From: Epiperipatus broadwayi
Lineage: Eukaryota; Onychophora; Udeonychophora; Euonychophora; Peripatidae
Length of the DNA: 64,000 nt
NCBI GenBank assembly: GCA_028023455.1
Contig: JAQFVV010012405.1
Location: 8,940,923-9,004,922 of the forward strand
Direction of reading: 5' to 3'
Both the position numbers and the translations under genes were made by a program. Shown one piece after another: positions 10,530-22,800 of the stretch. Positions within the stretch are counted from its first letter, which is position 1; each line of letters begins with the position of its first letter. Below the pieces are notes generated by a model, which searched no databases, was not told the DNA's origin, and saw nothing but the letters and a program-made list of their open reading frames with translations.

Positions 10530-13500
10530 GAAAACTTGGTGCTGATATAGTATGTTCTTGGCACTATTTTGAATTTTACAACACCTCCACAAACACTGCT
10601 GGCACATGCAAGAGATAAATGACATTGACTAGAGACAACATACTTTCAAAAAATGTGGGAAAAAAATTAAAACATGTAAGGCAAAGTATTCACATGAATT
10701 GCATTACTTTTTTTAAAAAAAAAAAAATCATAAATGCCATTTTCAAAAGCCTATAAAATAAATCAAAAGACTATTTACGTTATCTAGTTTTAGCCAATCA
10801 AACTCTTGTATTTCAAAAGTATTTCATGGAGTATAAAAAAATTAAAAAACTAATACTTAAAATCTCTAATAACAAATCTCAAAAAAATTAATGTATGCTA
10901 GGATAAAGTATTCACTGATACTTAGAAAAATCATAAATTCTATTTGCTAAAACCTATGAAATAAATCAAAAGGTTATTTACATGATCTAAATGGTATAGT
11001 ATGCAGGGGTAAAAATTAACATATGTTAAGGCAAAGTATTCACATGAATTGCTTTAACCTAATTAACCTACTTTTTCAAAAATATAAAAAATATATAATA
11101 CTAAATTTTCATCAATATTTAAAAAAATAAGACTTTCAGCAGTAGTGTTGGATAGGTTTTGAATCTGTATATATTTCTTTATGATGAAACTAGAAAGGAG
11201 AAGCATATTTCAGGTATTATGCATTTACAAATATGCCTATGGGATCATCCCTGGCCATTATCTAACTAAGAGATATAATAATAATTTGCAAACCTTAATA
11301 ACAGACTAATACATATTAAATAATTAAATATACATAGCAATGAGCATGTATTAATCTGTTGTTATCTCTTACAATAGATTTCAAAGCAGTGATTTATATT
11401 GGCTTAAAAGCAATGAGAACATTACACCAAAGAGCTTCTAATTGTCCCTCCCAAAAATTTATTAAAACTCATTACAGTTACAGGAAAAATTATTAAAAGC
11501 TTACATTTATAGGCAAGACTATTACAGTTACCATTTAGAGATTTTATTTTAACAAGAATTTTGTAATTGAGAATTTGTAATTTAATGAATGTTTATTATA
11601 ACTAACTTTATTTAAATATTATAAGTTTTTAAAATAGATTTATAGAACTCTGCAGTGAAGAAATATTACCAATTTTCTTTCAAGCTAAGTTGTCCAGCAT
11701 TTGTAGTAGTTCACTGGATGGTTTCTCATCCGTAATGTCCTACATTAGCACAGGTGGTGGTTGAATTTCTCCATCCTGGTGAAACCAAATTCGGGCCTTC
11801 CTAGATCTCTCCATTAGTGACTAAATATGGGGTTTATATATTAAATTTTACCCAACTATTGCATTTGCCTACAAGCTAGGTTTGCAGCATAAATTTAATT
11901 CATTATTTTCCTAAGAATTGCATATATATGTAAAATTTCACCTGTGACCAACACACACCTATATAATGAAATGTTTATGCAACTATTTATCAGTTTCTAA
12001 ATTGTATAACAGTTCTTATTAAAAGAAATCATGCCACATGCACCTATTTAAAATTGCATATAGGTTAAATGCTAATTTTAAAAATAAAAAATTTTAAGGT
12101 ATGCCTTAGTGAAAGAAAACACGATCATGTAGCACTATTTTCCATTCACTTTGGGATCGCCTTTCTTTTACTAAGATAAAAATGCTAAGTTAAGAAATTT
12201 AACAATAGAAAGATAAATTTTATAATTTTAAAAAAGAGTTGCAAACAAGCTAATGTATTTTTATGCTGCAAATCTAGCTTGTAGGTAAACACAATAGAGG
12301 GGTAAAATATAATATATAAACCCCATATTTCATCACTAATGGAGAGATCTAGAAGGTCCAAATTTGGTTTCACCAGGATGGAGAAGTTCAACTATCACCT
12401 AAACCAAGGCAGGATATTGCAGATGAGCAATCTATCCACTGCTTTCTACTAATGCTGAACAACTCAGTCTGGAATAAAATTGGTAATATTTTTTCACTGC
12501 AGAGCTCTATAAATCTATTTTAAAAATGTATAATATTTAAATGAAGCTAGCTATAAATGAACAGTTGTTAAATTATAAATTCTCAATTATTTAAAATTCT
12601 TGTTAAAATAAAATCTCTAAATGGTAACTGTAATAGTCTTGCCTATAAATGTAACTTTTTAATAATTTTTCCTGTAACAGTAATCAATTAATATTTTAAT
12701 CTTTCTATAAACTGTGGCTATACCTATTTTCTATTCTAATTATTTTATTTCATTTCTAAATTCATATGTTATGATATCACATAATTTCAAAGCAGATAAT
12801 AATTAACTTAATAAATTTTTGGGAGAGACAATTAGAAGCTGTTCTCATTGCTTTTTAGCTGATATAAATTGCTGTGTTGAAATCTATTCTAAGGGATAAC
12901 GACAGATTGCTATGTGCTTGTTGTTAGCTATATTTAATTACTTAATATGTATTATTCTATTATTAAGGGTTGTGAATTATTATTATATCTCTTAGATAAT
13001 GGCCAGGGATGATCCCACAGGCATATTTGTAAATGTATAACACCCGAAATATGCTTTCTCCTCCCCTAGTTTCATCATAAAGAAATATATACAGATTCAA
13101 AACCTATCCAAAACTACTGTTGAAAGTTCTTTTATTTTTTAAATATTGATGAAATTTAGTATTATATATTTTTGAAAAGTAGGTTAATTAGGTTTTTTAT
13201 TTGTTGATACTCCACAAAACAGTGTTGAAAGTCAGAGGATTGTTTTTTTTAAAATGTAGTGCCGTTCATTTTTCCCCTAAATGTTTTATTTTTAAAATTA
13301 ACATTTAACCTACACATGATTTTAAACAGGTGAGTGGGGTGTGATTTCTTTTAATAAGAACTGTTTTAAAATTTAGAAACTGATAAATAGTTGCCTTTTG
13401 ATTTATTTTATAGGCTTTTGAAAATAATATTTATGATTTTTCTAATTATCGGTGAATTCTTTGCCCTAGCATATGTTAATTTTTTTTTTAGATTTATTAT

Positions 13501-13980
13501 TATAGTTTTTAAGTATTAGTTTTCTCATTTTTTTATACTCCACAAATACTGTTGAAAGACAGGAGTTTCATTTCTTAAAACTAGATAATATAAATAGCCT
13601 TTTGATTTATTTAATAGGCTTTTGAAAATAGAATTTATGATTTTTCTATTTATCAATGAAAATTGTTTTTTTAATGTTGAAAGTCAGGAGTTGTTTTTTT
13701 TTTTGATTTTTCTAATCATTGCTAAATAAATGAGTGTTTTTGATTTATTTCATAAGTTTTTGAAAATAGCATTTATGATGCATTTATGATTTTTTTTTAA
13801 TGGAGTGCAATTCATGTGAATACTTTGCCTTAGGCATTTTAATCTTTTTTTTCTGCATTTTTTGAAACTACGTGCTTCTAGTCAATGTCATTTATCACCT
13901 GTATGTGTCACTAGTATTTTTGGAAGTGTTTTAAAATTCAAAATGGCACTGTGTACTATATCAGCACCAAAAACATAGAT
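10530..13980. repeat. Giant imperfect palindrome (~3.4 kb)
   Basis: The left half matches the reverse complement of the right half. GGTGCTGATATAGTATG near 10540 pairs with ACTATATCAGCACC near 13955. GGATCATCCCTGGCCATTAT near 11243 pairs with ATAATGGCCAGGGATGATCC near 13000. CCATCCTGGTGAAACC near 11772 pairs with GGTTTCACCAGGATGG near 12366. The apex holds a smaller hairpin at 12104-12176. Symmetry drifts around ~12.1-12.3 kb because of indels. One segment (about 11985-12085) pairs out of register with 13255-13390, so it is a mosaic. No ORF is supported. Confidence 0.75.
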
Positions 13981-14034
13981 ATATATTTGTGTTTGTATAA
14001 TTAATATCCTATCTAATTGTGAATTTTTTTTCCT

Positions 14035-14610
14035 TCTATCAAAAGGCTCTGATTAATCTTATCAAATATGGTATAACTTAAGATTTCACTTTAGCATTCA
14101 TTTAAAATCATAATTTAATTTTTATTTTTACTTATTTTGATAGAATAATTTTCCACAAAGGTCATGTTGGCACAATCATTAACCAGTGAGAGCTATCCTT
14201 TATAGTCCTTATCTCAATGAAAGTTCTTTTTCTCTTCCCTAGGGAATAAAACACACACAATGGGAAATAGCAGCCACAGAAACACCTGCATGAAGAGCAT
14301 TCCCAGAGAAGCTAATAATCACTATCTCTCTCTCTTTTTTTATATTTCCCTTACAAATAAAAAAAACTGCTGACAGATTATTCTGGTGGGCAATCTTAAC
14401 ATTTTTATCCTTTTTTTTTTTTATCTTGTACAAAAATGCCACAAAACAGAATTTTCCATTTTGTTTATACTACAATCTTTAAACAACATATAATTACACA
14501 ATTTTTGTTAAGACTCAATCACTTGATTCCACTATGAACAGAAGAAAAATCTTGTACATTGAATCAGTATAAGATTTATTTTACATTGATAAGACAAAAA
14601 GAAATCTTAT
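14035..14610 (-). repeat. Dispersed repeat, inverted partner of 4838-5375
   Basis: It is the reverse complement of the 4.84-5.37 kb repeat at ~9 kb distance, sharing TCTCTCTCTC, ATCTTGTACAAAAATG and CTTGTACATT..ATCAGTATAAG landmarks. It abuts the end of the large palindrome, but I see no shared boundary. The family is not recognised. Confidence 0.55.
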
Positions 14611-15060
14611 TAATTAATCCTTTGTGGGATACCTACATCTTGTTCTCTTTTCTTTCACTGAAAACAAAACATTTTTATCATTAGTTACATTCCACATACC
14701 ATTTAACAAAATTCCTATGTAATTACCTGATACTAATTGACCAAATGCTGAGGTAATTATATGTAGTATATGAATTAATGACATTCTTCTCTTTATGTTT
14801 TATAAGGTTTAAATAAAATTTAAAAAATTATATCTTAATCTTAAAATAAAATCGTTATATTACAATACAACAAAATAACAAGACAATAAATATAATTTAT
14901 GTTATATGTATACACACATTTTGATCCACAGACACATCTATAATTATTTTAAGCCCCTTTTATCTTTTTTCCATCTGAGGTTATTTATATTAACATATTT
15001 CAAACCTTATGTAGGAGTTAAAATCTTAGCCCCTATCACAGTATATATACCTGCCTATTC
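14611..15060. other. AT-rich intergenic stretch
   Basis: I see no feature here. It ends at the TATA flank of the DNA transposon starting at 15066. Confidence 0.4.
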
Positions 15061-15065
15061 ATATA

Positions 15066-16012
15066 CACCTGGGTCTCTTTTTACGCGGACTTATTTAACA
15101 CGATTTTAAAGTTACGTGATTCGTGTTTCACCGGAAGTCGAACTCCGATAATGCGCTATTACTTTAAATAATAAATTTCGAGCACTTACGTTATATTGAA
15201 AGTAATTGCACATTACTGGAATTCAACTTTCATCTTAGTAATTTCAATATTTTCAGTGCTTTCTAATAGTAAGATTTTATGCAATAATGAAATTAAAATC
15301 ATGATTTCCACATTTTATGTATACACACATTAAATTTTACAAGATTATAATGTAAATTTGTTCAAACATTGTACGTGTTAATTTTGCATTTTAAATCACA
15401 TTCTGTTTTTGCTTTTTAAAAAAGAACGTAATCAATTATTAATCATTTAGTGTCAGAAAGTTTATTTTTAAAAAGTGAGTAATAGCAGTGGGCACAATTA
15501 AAATTGAAAATTAAAGACAAAAATAAGAATTTAATTTTTAGTTGTTAGATTAATTACTAATTACGTTGTCACCAGAAAAACATTAACACAAGTTGGTGCT
15601 AGTTGTATTTTCTCTTGTGAATAATCTGTTTTTTTATTTAGTTTGCAAACGAAGCTGTTTATCGGCAAATAACAATAATTAAAACGTATATAAAAAAATG
15701 TAAATTACTGTAAATTATGCATAAAAATATATTGTTTTGAATAAAATTAAATATTATAGTTAAAAAAAATTTGTCTTGTATCAATTTTTTTGAAATTTGA
15801 AATTTTTTATTAGTCATATTTTATTTCCTTATTTTTTTTTTTTTGCACGAATTTTAAAGTAATTTTACATTGGTGCTTTGCTTTTACGTGAATTTTGAAA
15901 AATCACAGACCGCACCCCCCCTTTTCAATGTAAGATACGTCTATTTTTGCACGATTTCATTTGCGCATGTTTTCTGAGGAACCTATCTATCGCGTAAAAC
16001 GAGACCCAGGTG
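15066..16012 (-). mobile_element. TIR DNA transposon, pogo/Tigger-like (copy P1)
   Basis: The ends are inverted repeats: CACCTGGGTCTCTTTTTACG at 15066 and CGCGTAAAACGAGACCCAGGTG ending at 16012. Both are flanked by TATA, consistent with a TA-type target duplication. The subterminal sequence at the right end (GATAGATAGGTTCCTCAGAAAA on the minus strand) matches the left end of the copy at 59.28 kb, so the two copies are in opposite orientation. About 947 bp with no intact transposase. The TIR style resembles pogo/Tigger elements of the Tc1/mariner superfamily; that assignment is inference. Confidence 0.65.
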
Positions 16013-17750
16013 TATATGGTATACAAATTTTCAATGTGTATATGGAGTATACATTCTGATGTATACATATGTATACTTGTTTATTACAATGTACATGTAG
16101 TATATACACATACTTATATTTATCTGTGCAATAAATATACATTAGGATCTGTGCAATAAATACACGTTATAATAGAATTAATTACTAGGTAATAATTTAG
16201 TATGCACTCTATGCTTATGGGAATGCTACCGAACATACTGAAAGTACCGAACATACTGAAAGTACTAAGTGATAAATCTAACAGTTTTTCATAAATTTGA
16301 TAAATGTTGAATTTTCATGCCTATTTTTGGATTAAAATATTTTAAGATTTTGATAAAAGATTATGAAAGTGAATAGTGACAAATTATTTTTTGAAGGTGA
16401 CAAACTATTTATTTTTCATGGGTTTTTGATTAAATAATATAGACAATAAATTCATGAATACTGAGAATTTTTTAATCTTGTAGTTATTTGTATAATGGCA
16501 AATGGTTTATTTTTTCAGTTTTTCCATTAAATAATACGAGCAATATACACGTGAATAGTGAGATTTTTTTAAATTCTGTATTGATTACATAAATAGTGAG
16601 AATTTTTTAATCTTGTGATTGTTGTCAATCGGGCGTGGTAGATAGGATAGGGAAAGATTGCATGTCCCTACAAAATATGCATAGAGCACATACTAAATCA
16701 ATACCAATTTGGGTTTTGCAATTTATATTTTAATCTTATTTTGATAAAAGTAGATATAAAATTTTATGTCTGCATTAGTTTTTCCCTTTTTTGAAAACGT
16801 GCGCACACATACACACAAAAACCAAAAAAATCACATCTGTTAGTTACTATTTATAAATTTCAATATTCTTGTAATGGCTGGGGACCATGTATTGCAGATA
16901 AAGAGGGATTGCTATATATAATATAGTAATTAGCAACTGGTTATATACCAAATCCAAAAGTTGTACTTAATATGAAAATGAATATGTATAGTTTATTATG
17001 AATGCAAGCCGATTTGTATTAATTAACGGCTACATTCCTAATTTAAAAAGTTAAAAAGCTTTTAAGTATATGACTCCAATTCCACTCCCACTCTATTAAT
17101 GAAAAAATTAAATTGACAAAAGCTTGTTACTATAGCAGTAAAAAAAAAAAAAAAGAAATGACGTATTAAATGGTACATTAACTAAGTAAATATGTACAAA
17201 CTAAATATTGAATAGAATTGTAGAAGTATTAATAATTTATGTTGTATTTATTTATAAAACCATAATGTAGTTTTATGAAATGAATGAGTATAATAAACAA
17301 CAGAGTTATACAGTGTATAAGTAATTAATGTCAGTAAAGAGGTTAGTCTAGAGTAGATGTATATATGCTAAGTTCTCTGTTTTAAAAGTGATAGGTGGGG
17401 GTACAAGGATGGAGCAATAATATTTAATCTCCATCGACAGTAGTTTTCTACTTTTTTTTAAAAGTATTTTAATATTAAGACTGCTTTAAATGTCATTGAT
17501 CTCTGTAAATCATATATATAACACAAATCTTTTAGGTTTATTACCCGTTGATAGAATTACAAATTAGTTTTAAAACTATTTGATAACATTGTCAATAGGA
17601 ATACCATGCTCTGCGTAGTTTAAGGCAGTGGTAGAGTGACACAGCTTAGCCTATGACTTCCGGTGTTTAAACATCATATGATCTTCCAAGCAATAAATTA
17701 TTCAGTTATAATAAAATAATTGAATGAGTGTGTGTGTATGTATAATTTTC
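16013..17750. other. Intergenic with minor repeats
   Basis: It contains an 18-bp tandem duplication of ACCGAACATACTGAAAGT (16228-16263). A loose ~110-bp repeat sits at 16370-16620 with the phrase GTGA(G/C)AATTTTTTAATCTTGT. TTGCAGATAAAGAGGGATTG near 16893 has the look of a pogo-like terminal sequence. No gene is seen. Confidence 0.4.
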
Positions 17751-17754
17751 AAAT

Positions 17755-18395
17755 AATTATCAGTTCAATACAAGATGAAGGTCTCTGCAAGTTTAATGTA
17801 GTTTTTCCAATCCATAGCTTGTTTTCTCCATGTCATTTCAGTAAACTGCGTTATCCCATTAATCTATCTCATACATGGTCATTTTCTAGGTCGTTCATCT
17901 CTCTTGAGATCCAGTTTAAGAATTCTACTATCAACTGCTATTATATTTTCTAACAATTTATTCAGCCCAGACCTATTTTAACTTTTTAATTTTTCAGTAA
18001 TCACAATATTACCTGTTTGTCCTATCAACTATGTTTTGGCTTTTGATTTCTACTTCTTATTTCCAACATATATGTCTCCATATTTCACTGTGTGGTCTAA
18101 AGATTTTATATTGCCCTTCTAGTAAGCATCTAAGCTTTAGATCCATCTGTAAAAGTTAGTAAACTCATCTATTAAAAATTTATTTTCAAATACATAGGCT
18201 TCTTTCCTTTATCTAAGAAGTTATTTTTACTTAAAGCACTTTATTAAAGTTTAATTCTATGATTAATTTCACCCATTATATTTCAATTTGTATAAATAAT
18301 CTGACCACGATATTTATAGTTTTGTATGGTAGAGCTTCTTTTCAAATTTACTATGGACTCACCACCAATATCTTCAGTTAAGCATATTATGAAAA
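17755..18395 (-). mobile_element. Decayed 3' fragment of the RTE-like LINE (F)
   Basis: This aligns by eye with the minus-strand 3' part of the RTE copies elsewhere in the window: the 'caagatgaaggtctctgcaag' start, 'atctcatacatggtc', 'gagatccagtttaag' and the later RT-thumb region. It is far more diverged than the copies at 29-39 kb and 50-54 kb, with many stops. It ends within RT-derived sequence, as a 5'-truncated insertion would. Confidence 0.65.
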
Positions 18396-20483
18396 AAATT
18401 TAAATAAAAAAATAAATGTATGTAAAATTGAAATCACAATTTTCACCTGTAATTCTACCTATATGAGTATTATTATGAATAAAGTTACCAGGCATTTTTT
18501 TAACATCACCTTTAATCATGTGATTTCTCTCTTTTTTTTCTTTAAGTTTGACTACTGTACCATTTTATTTCCTAATTTCATTAATTTATTTATGCATTAA
18601 TTATTTTTGTTGACTTATGAAAGTGTACATTTTAAAAATTAAATTATGTGCACTCAAATGTTAAACATATTATATAGAGTTTTCAACTATTCATAGTTTT
18701 AGATATACACTGAAAAGATAGGAACCAAATGGCATCTGACATAGAGAACATAATGTATAATTCAGAACATACTTGGAATTGAAAGCAAATTAAAATGGGA
18801 GAAGAGAATCTTCTTAATTTGTGCTTTTTATTTTAATAAAGAGATTATATATATATTATAATGGGATGGAATCAATGGGGTGAAGTTGCAGTGGTGGCCT
18901 ATCATCATCATCATAAACAACATATTTCAAATAATGAAATTTAATCTAATATTTAAGATATAATATTAATGTAATATTTAATGTCAAAAAATATATAAGT
19001 AATGTTATATATTATAAGAACATGAGTGATCTTGAGATCACTTTAAGTTCAGGCCAATTAACTCACTAGAGTAACTATAAGTATGACATTTTCAAAGAAA
19101 CAAAAAAGTACTATGTTCCATAAATTGTGTAATACCTATGAAGTAAGCAAATACAGATGCTTAATAAGATTATGATAAAAATGGATTGAAGGGATTATGA
19201 CACTGGATATGAAAACATGATTATGAAACATGGAATAATAAAAAAAAAATTTATTATAGCAAATAAAAAAATCTAGAAGATGTGAATTTGAATTCATGTA
19301 ATGATTATTAGGATTATGATTAAGTACATCAAAGGACAAATGTAAAGGAGAAGAACACACAACTTAGAATTGGTCTTAAAATATATTTGAGAAATGAACT
19401 CTTGGAAATAAATCATAGTTTTATTTCTAGAACCCATAAGGAAGTCTACCAATATCATAGAAATGGAGATTGATGACTTTAACATGTTGTTCCATTCATA
19501 AGTGAATGACAAATAATGTTTTTAATGGATGCTGGAGAAAATCCAGTCAGTTTCAATATTAAAGAGCAGGACTGGACCATTAGACAGATCTATACGTAAA
19601 TAATGCATAGGTTAGCTAAAACAAAATTTAGCTGCAAATAATCAGATCTTCTACCATATAAGCCTTTGGTATACCATCCTAGAAATAATAATTATGATTT
19701 TAAGTGACTTAGATCTGATAACACCAAATATATAAATAAAGACACAATATGTGAAAAATACTCCTAAGAGAATAATAAAAACAAGTAATCGAAATCAAAA
19801 TATTACACAATAGGCTAATAAATACATAGAAATGTTAAGCCAAAATTTTTTTGCAAAAAGAAAACAAAGTTTTTCTTTTCATTTAGGGGAATGTGATTAA
19901 AAATAAAGTAAACATACTCCCACATTAGCCTACAATTGGGACAAAAATTTCTAAATCTATTACAGCAACCTATGCCTATGTTCACAGAACACCTATCGAG
20001 GGAGAAAAGAATTGAGTAAAGGCAGAAAATGCTATTAATGAGTGAAAGGTACAAAAAATTTAAGGGGTCAAGTAACAGATCTATCACTAACTTAAAAAAA
20101 AATACAGGGTTATACTCGACAAACCCCAAAACTAAAATAATAGCCAACAATATGTATAGTTGATCAAGATTTTATATGAACCAGTAACATTGACTAAAAT
20201 CTTTAGTGAAAAGCATGGATAAGATAATAAACTATAAATCTCTAAAAAAAAAAAGTAAAAAAAATCATGGACCTACCTTAACCTAACCTTAAAAAAAACA
20301 AAGAATTAAAGATAGAAACCATCCTTACTACTTTTACTGGGGGGATGTGTTATGAATAACTACAACACCCCTCCAATACCTAGTACACAACATAAAGCCC
20401 ACCCTAATTCAAACCCCATGATATTAGTGTTACTCATTAATTAATAATGTTAGGTAATGTTAGGGCACACAAAGTGACAAACC

Positions 20484-20526
<43 letters not shown>

Positions 20527-20620
20527 ATGATTGATTATTTAGAATAGATGGATTAAGAAAATGTTTATTTGCTTTGTTTTACAATTAATTGATTCAAGTT
20601 GACTTTAGAAGAAAAAGTTA
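18396..20620. other. Unassigned AT-rich stretch
   Basis: No gene can be supported. A G-run followed by TGTGTTATG (20340-20351) resembles a polypurine tract plus LTR start, but no LTR partner is visible. The 111-codon minus ORF at 19815-20150 has no recognisable domain. A long (TA)n tract lies at 20487-20523. Confidence 0.35.
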
Positions 20621-20689
20621 AAATAAGTGGTTTCCAAAAGGCTGGAATACATTGTGCAAACCATCTGGTCCATTTCAATAGTTTCTCTC

Positions 20690-21490
20690 ATGATTCTCAA
20701 ATCAATCATTATTGATTCACTGCAAGGTAAAGATCACTCCAAGTTTAATTCAGTTATTCCATTCCTTAGTTTCTTTTCTTCACAACAATCATCCCTATTT
20801 CATTTATCCATCTCACATGTAGTCTTTCTTGGTCTTTTGCAATCTCTTGAAATCCATTTTTAAGCAATTATCTCTCTCTTATCATTTCTCCTAGCAATAT
20901 TTCCAGCATACTTTTATTTTAGTCTTGTTCTATGATGTCAGTGATATTTGTTTATTCTCTCACCTATGTGTTCATTTTTGATCTCCTTTTGTTACTTTTC
21001 ACATACTTCTTTATATTTCATTTAGTAGTCTAAAATCTACATTTTTAAAAAGTTCCAAATCTGAAATACATAAATAAGAACTGGTTAATACATCTGTTAA
21101 AAACTTTTCTTTTCAAACATATAAGCATATATCTTTTTAATATTGAGTTCTTTCATTCAAAATAATTCCATCCAACTTTAATTCCATGATTAATCTCATT
21201 TAGCATGCTTTCGTTTGCATTAATAATCTGATCAAGATATTTATAAATGTTTGCTTCTTCTAATTCATCATTATCAACTTTTATTTTCTTCTTCTGAGAA
21301 TATCTATTGAACATTATTTTACTCTTTTTAGCATTTATCTTTAATCCTTCTTATTTTCTTTCAACTTGATGCTCTCAAACATTATTTGTAAAACGAACAA
21401 ACAAACAAACAAATAAACAACAACATATGGACTGCAGAGTCAAGTTGATTTAAATATTCTCCATTTAACTTTTGCTCCCTTAAGTATATA
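20690..21490 (-). mobile_element. Decayed 3' fragment of the RTE-like LINE (E)
   Basis: Minus-strand RTE 3' sequence: 'gattcactgcaaggtaaagatcactcc', 'ccatctcacatgtagtc', 'aataagaactggttaatac' and the thumb/palm remains up to about 21490. Multiple indels and stops indicate an old copy. A (CAAA)n-like tract at 21392-21420 interrupts it. Confidence 0.65.
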
Positions 21491-21665
21491 AACTGTTATA
21501 AAATAGTTTTATTTTTAATAAACATATTGAAATGCCAAATTTCTTTAAGAATGCAGCACAATTTTTGACATCAAACAAAAAATATCTTGTAACAATTAGT
21601 TTAACAAAACTTCATTCATATGTCCAATAATTTAACTTTACAAAGTAGAATTAATTTCTACTCTT
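21491..21665. other. Short AT-rich spacer
   Basis: Nothing recognised. Confidence 0.3.
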
Positions 21666-21757
21666 TAAAAAAAATATTTTTTTTCCATATGTTAAGTGAA
21701 CCCAGGCCAGCTTCTGGAAGGCAGCTATGCTAATCACTAGGCCACCAATGCTTGACT
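21666..21757 (-). repeat. tRNA-Gly(UCC)-derived SINE
   Basis: On the minus strand, a tRNA-Gly(UCC)-like head runs from 21757: CATTGGTGGCCTAGTGATTA, then GCATAGCTGCCTTCCAGAAG (anticodon region TTCC), then a B-box CTGGGTTCACTT, followed by CATATG and an A-rich tail. The T-loop is mutated compared with the copies at 25.14 and 61.66 kb. Confidence 0.75.
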
Positions 21758-22387
21758 ACTCTTTTTAAAAATTTTGTGAGAAATAAACAAAAATTGAGTT
21801 TCTAAATAATAATTAATATCTCACCAATAATATTACTGAAATAATACATTGGTAATATCAGTTATACTACTCTCTAAAGTCAGATTTTGCTTTGCAAATA
21901 TGAAATGAATCATTTACAGTGAACATATTTAATGTGGCTTTGTTTACATCTGAGCATATTTAGATGTCAACTTATTAATATTATTTATCAGATGGGAAAA
22001 ATAAATATACAGTATATGGATTCTTCTGGTGCTTGTAAATCATATCTGACAATATATAGAGAACAATGCTATATTATTTACTAGCATTCGGAAAGTATTA
22101 TCATTTCAGTGATCGTAAAAAAACAAAAAAACAAAAAACAAATAAAAAGCCAAATGTAAAGGCCAATAGCTACAGATCAACAAAATACTGTAACAAAAAT
22201 GTAATAAATTAGTTTTATTCAACCTTCAATGCTTAAATATTAAAATTTATATCTTTATCTAAATAATTAAAAAATATCTTATTATCATATTTCGTGTGGT
22301 AACATAGAAAGCTCTTCTAATTATTAATTTTAGAATCTTCACATCATTTTTTCCCCTTTAAAAATAATTATTTGTCCAAAATATTCT
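21758..22387. other. AT-rich intergenic stretch
   Basis: No feature seen beyond a short (CAAAAAA)n tract near 22120-22145. Confidence 0.35.
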
Positions 22388-22402
22388 ATAGTCTATTACG
22401 AA

Positions 22403-22785
22403 CTCAAACTTTCATACGACTTCACCTTTCCATGCCATCATCAGATTTTCAATGAAATGGATGGCTGAAGAGTTGTGAGTTGGAGTAGTTTGAAGCCTAT
22501 CCATTAAAGTATGATGATTGGCTATCTTAATATAAAGCTGATCACTAATTGTATATATGTATGGAGAGAGATAGTAATCTGGACCAACTGATGAGTGCTG
22601 GTTTAGCAAGAAGTAAGAATAATGATGATTATTTATCTTTTCAACGTGTGTGTGATCAGCGAGATCAGCAATATGAGATGGCAAAGAGAGTTGAGGGTCG
22701 TGTGAAAGTCTGAGTTCGAATCCCTTATATATTACATTATATATGTGCACGTGTGTGTAAGCCTTACAGTGTATTAAATTACATA
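22403..22785 (+). mobile_element. SINE-like element with 15-bp TSD (S3)
   Basis: It is bounded by perfect 15-bp direct repeats ATAGTCTATTACGAA (22388-22402 and 22786-22800). The left end is a short inverted copy of the tRNA-like arm. The family core (CAGATTTTCAATG, 22441-) follows. Then comes an arm with an A-box-like GATGGCAAAGAGAG near 22676 and a B-box GAGTTCGAATCCC near 22713. The long TSD indicates target-primed insertion, so the element moved by retrotransposition even though it also has foldback-like termini. The 132-codon minus ORF over it is incidental. Confidence 0.75.
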
Positions 22786-22800
22786 ATAGTCTATTACGAA

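Noticed and set aside
20340-20460. Polypurine tract plus LTR start (GGGGGG..TGTTATG)
   Set aside because: No second LTR, PBS or pol/gag sequence could be paired with it.
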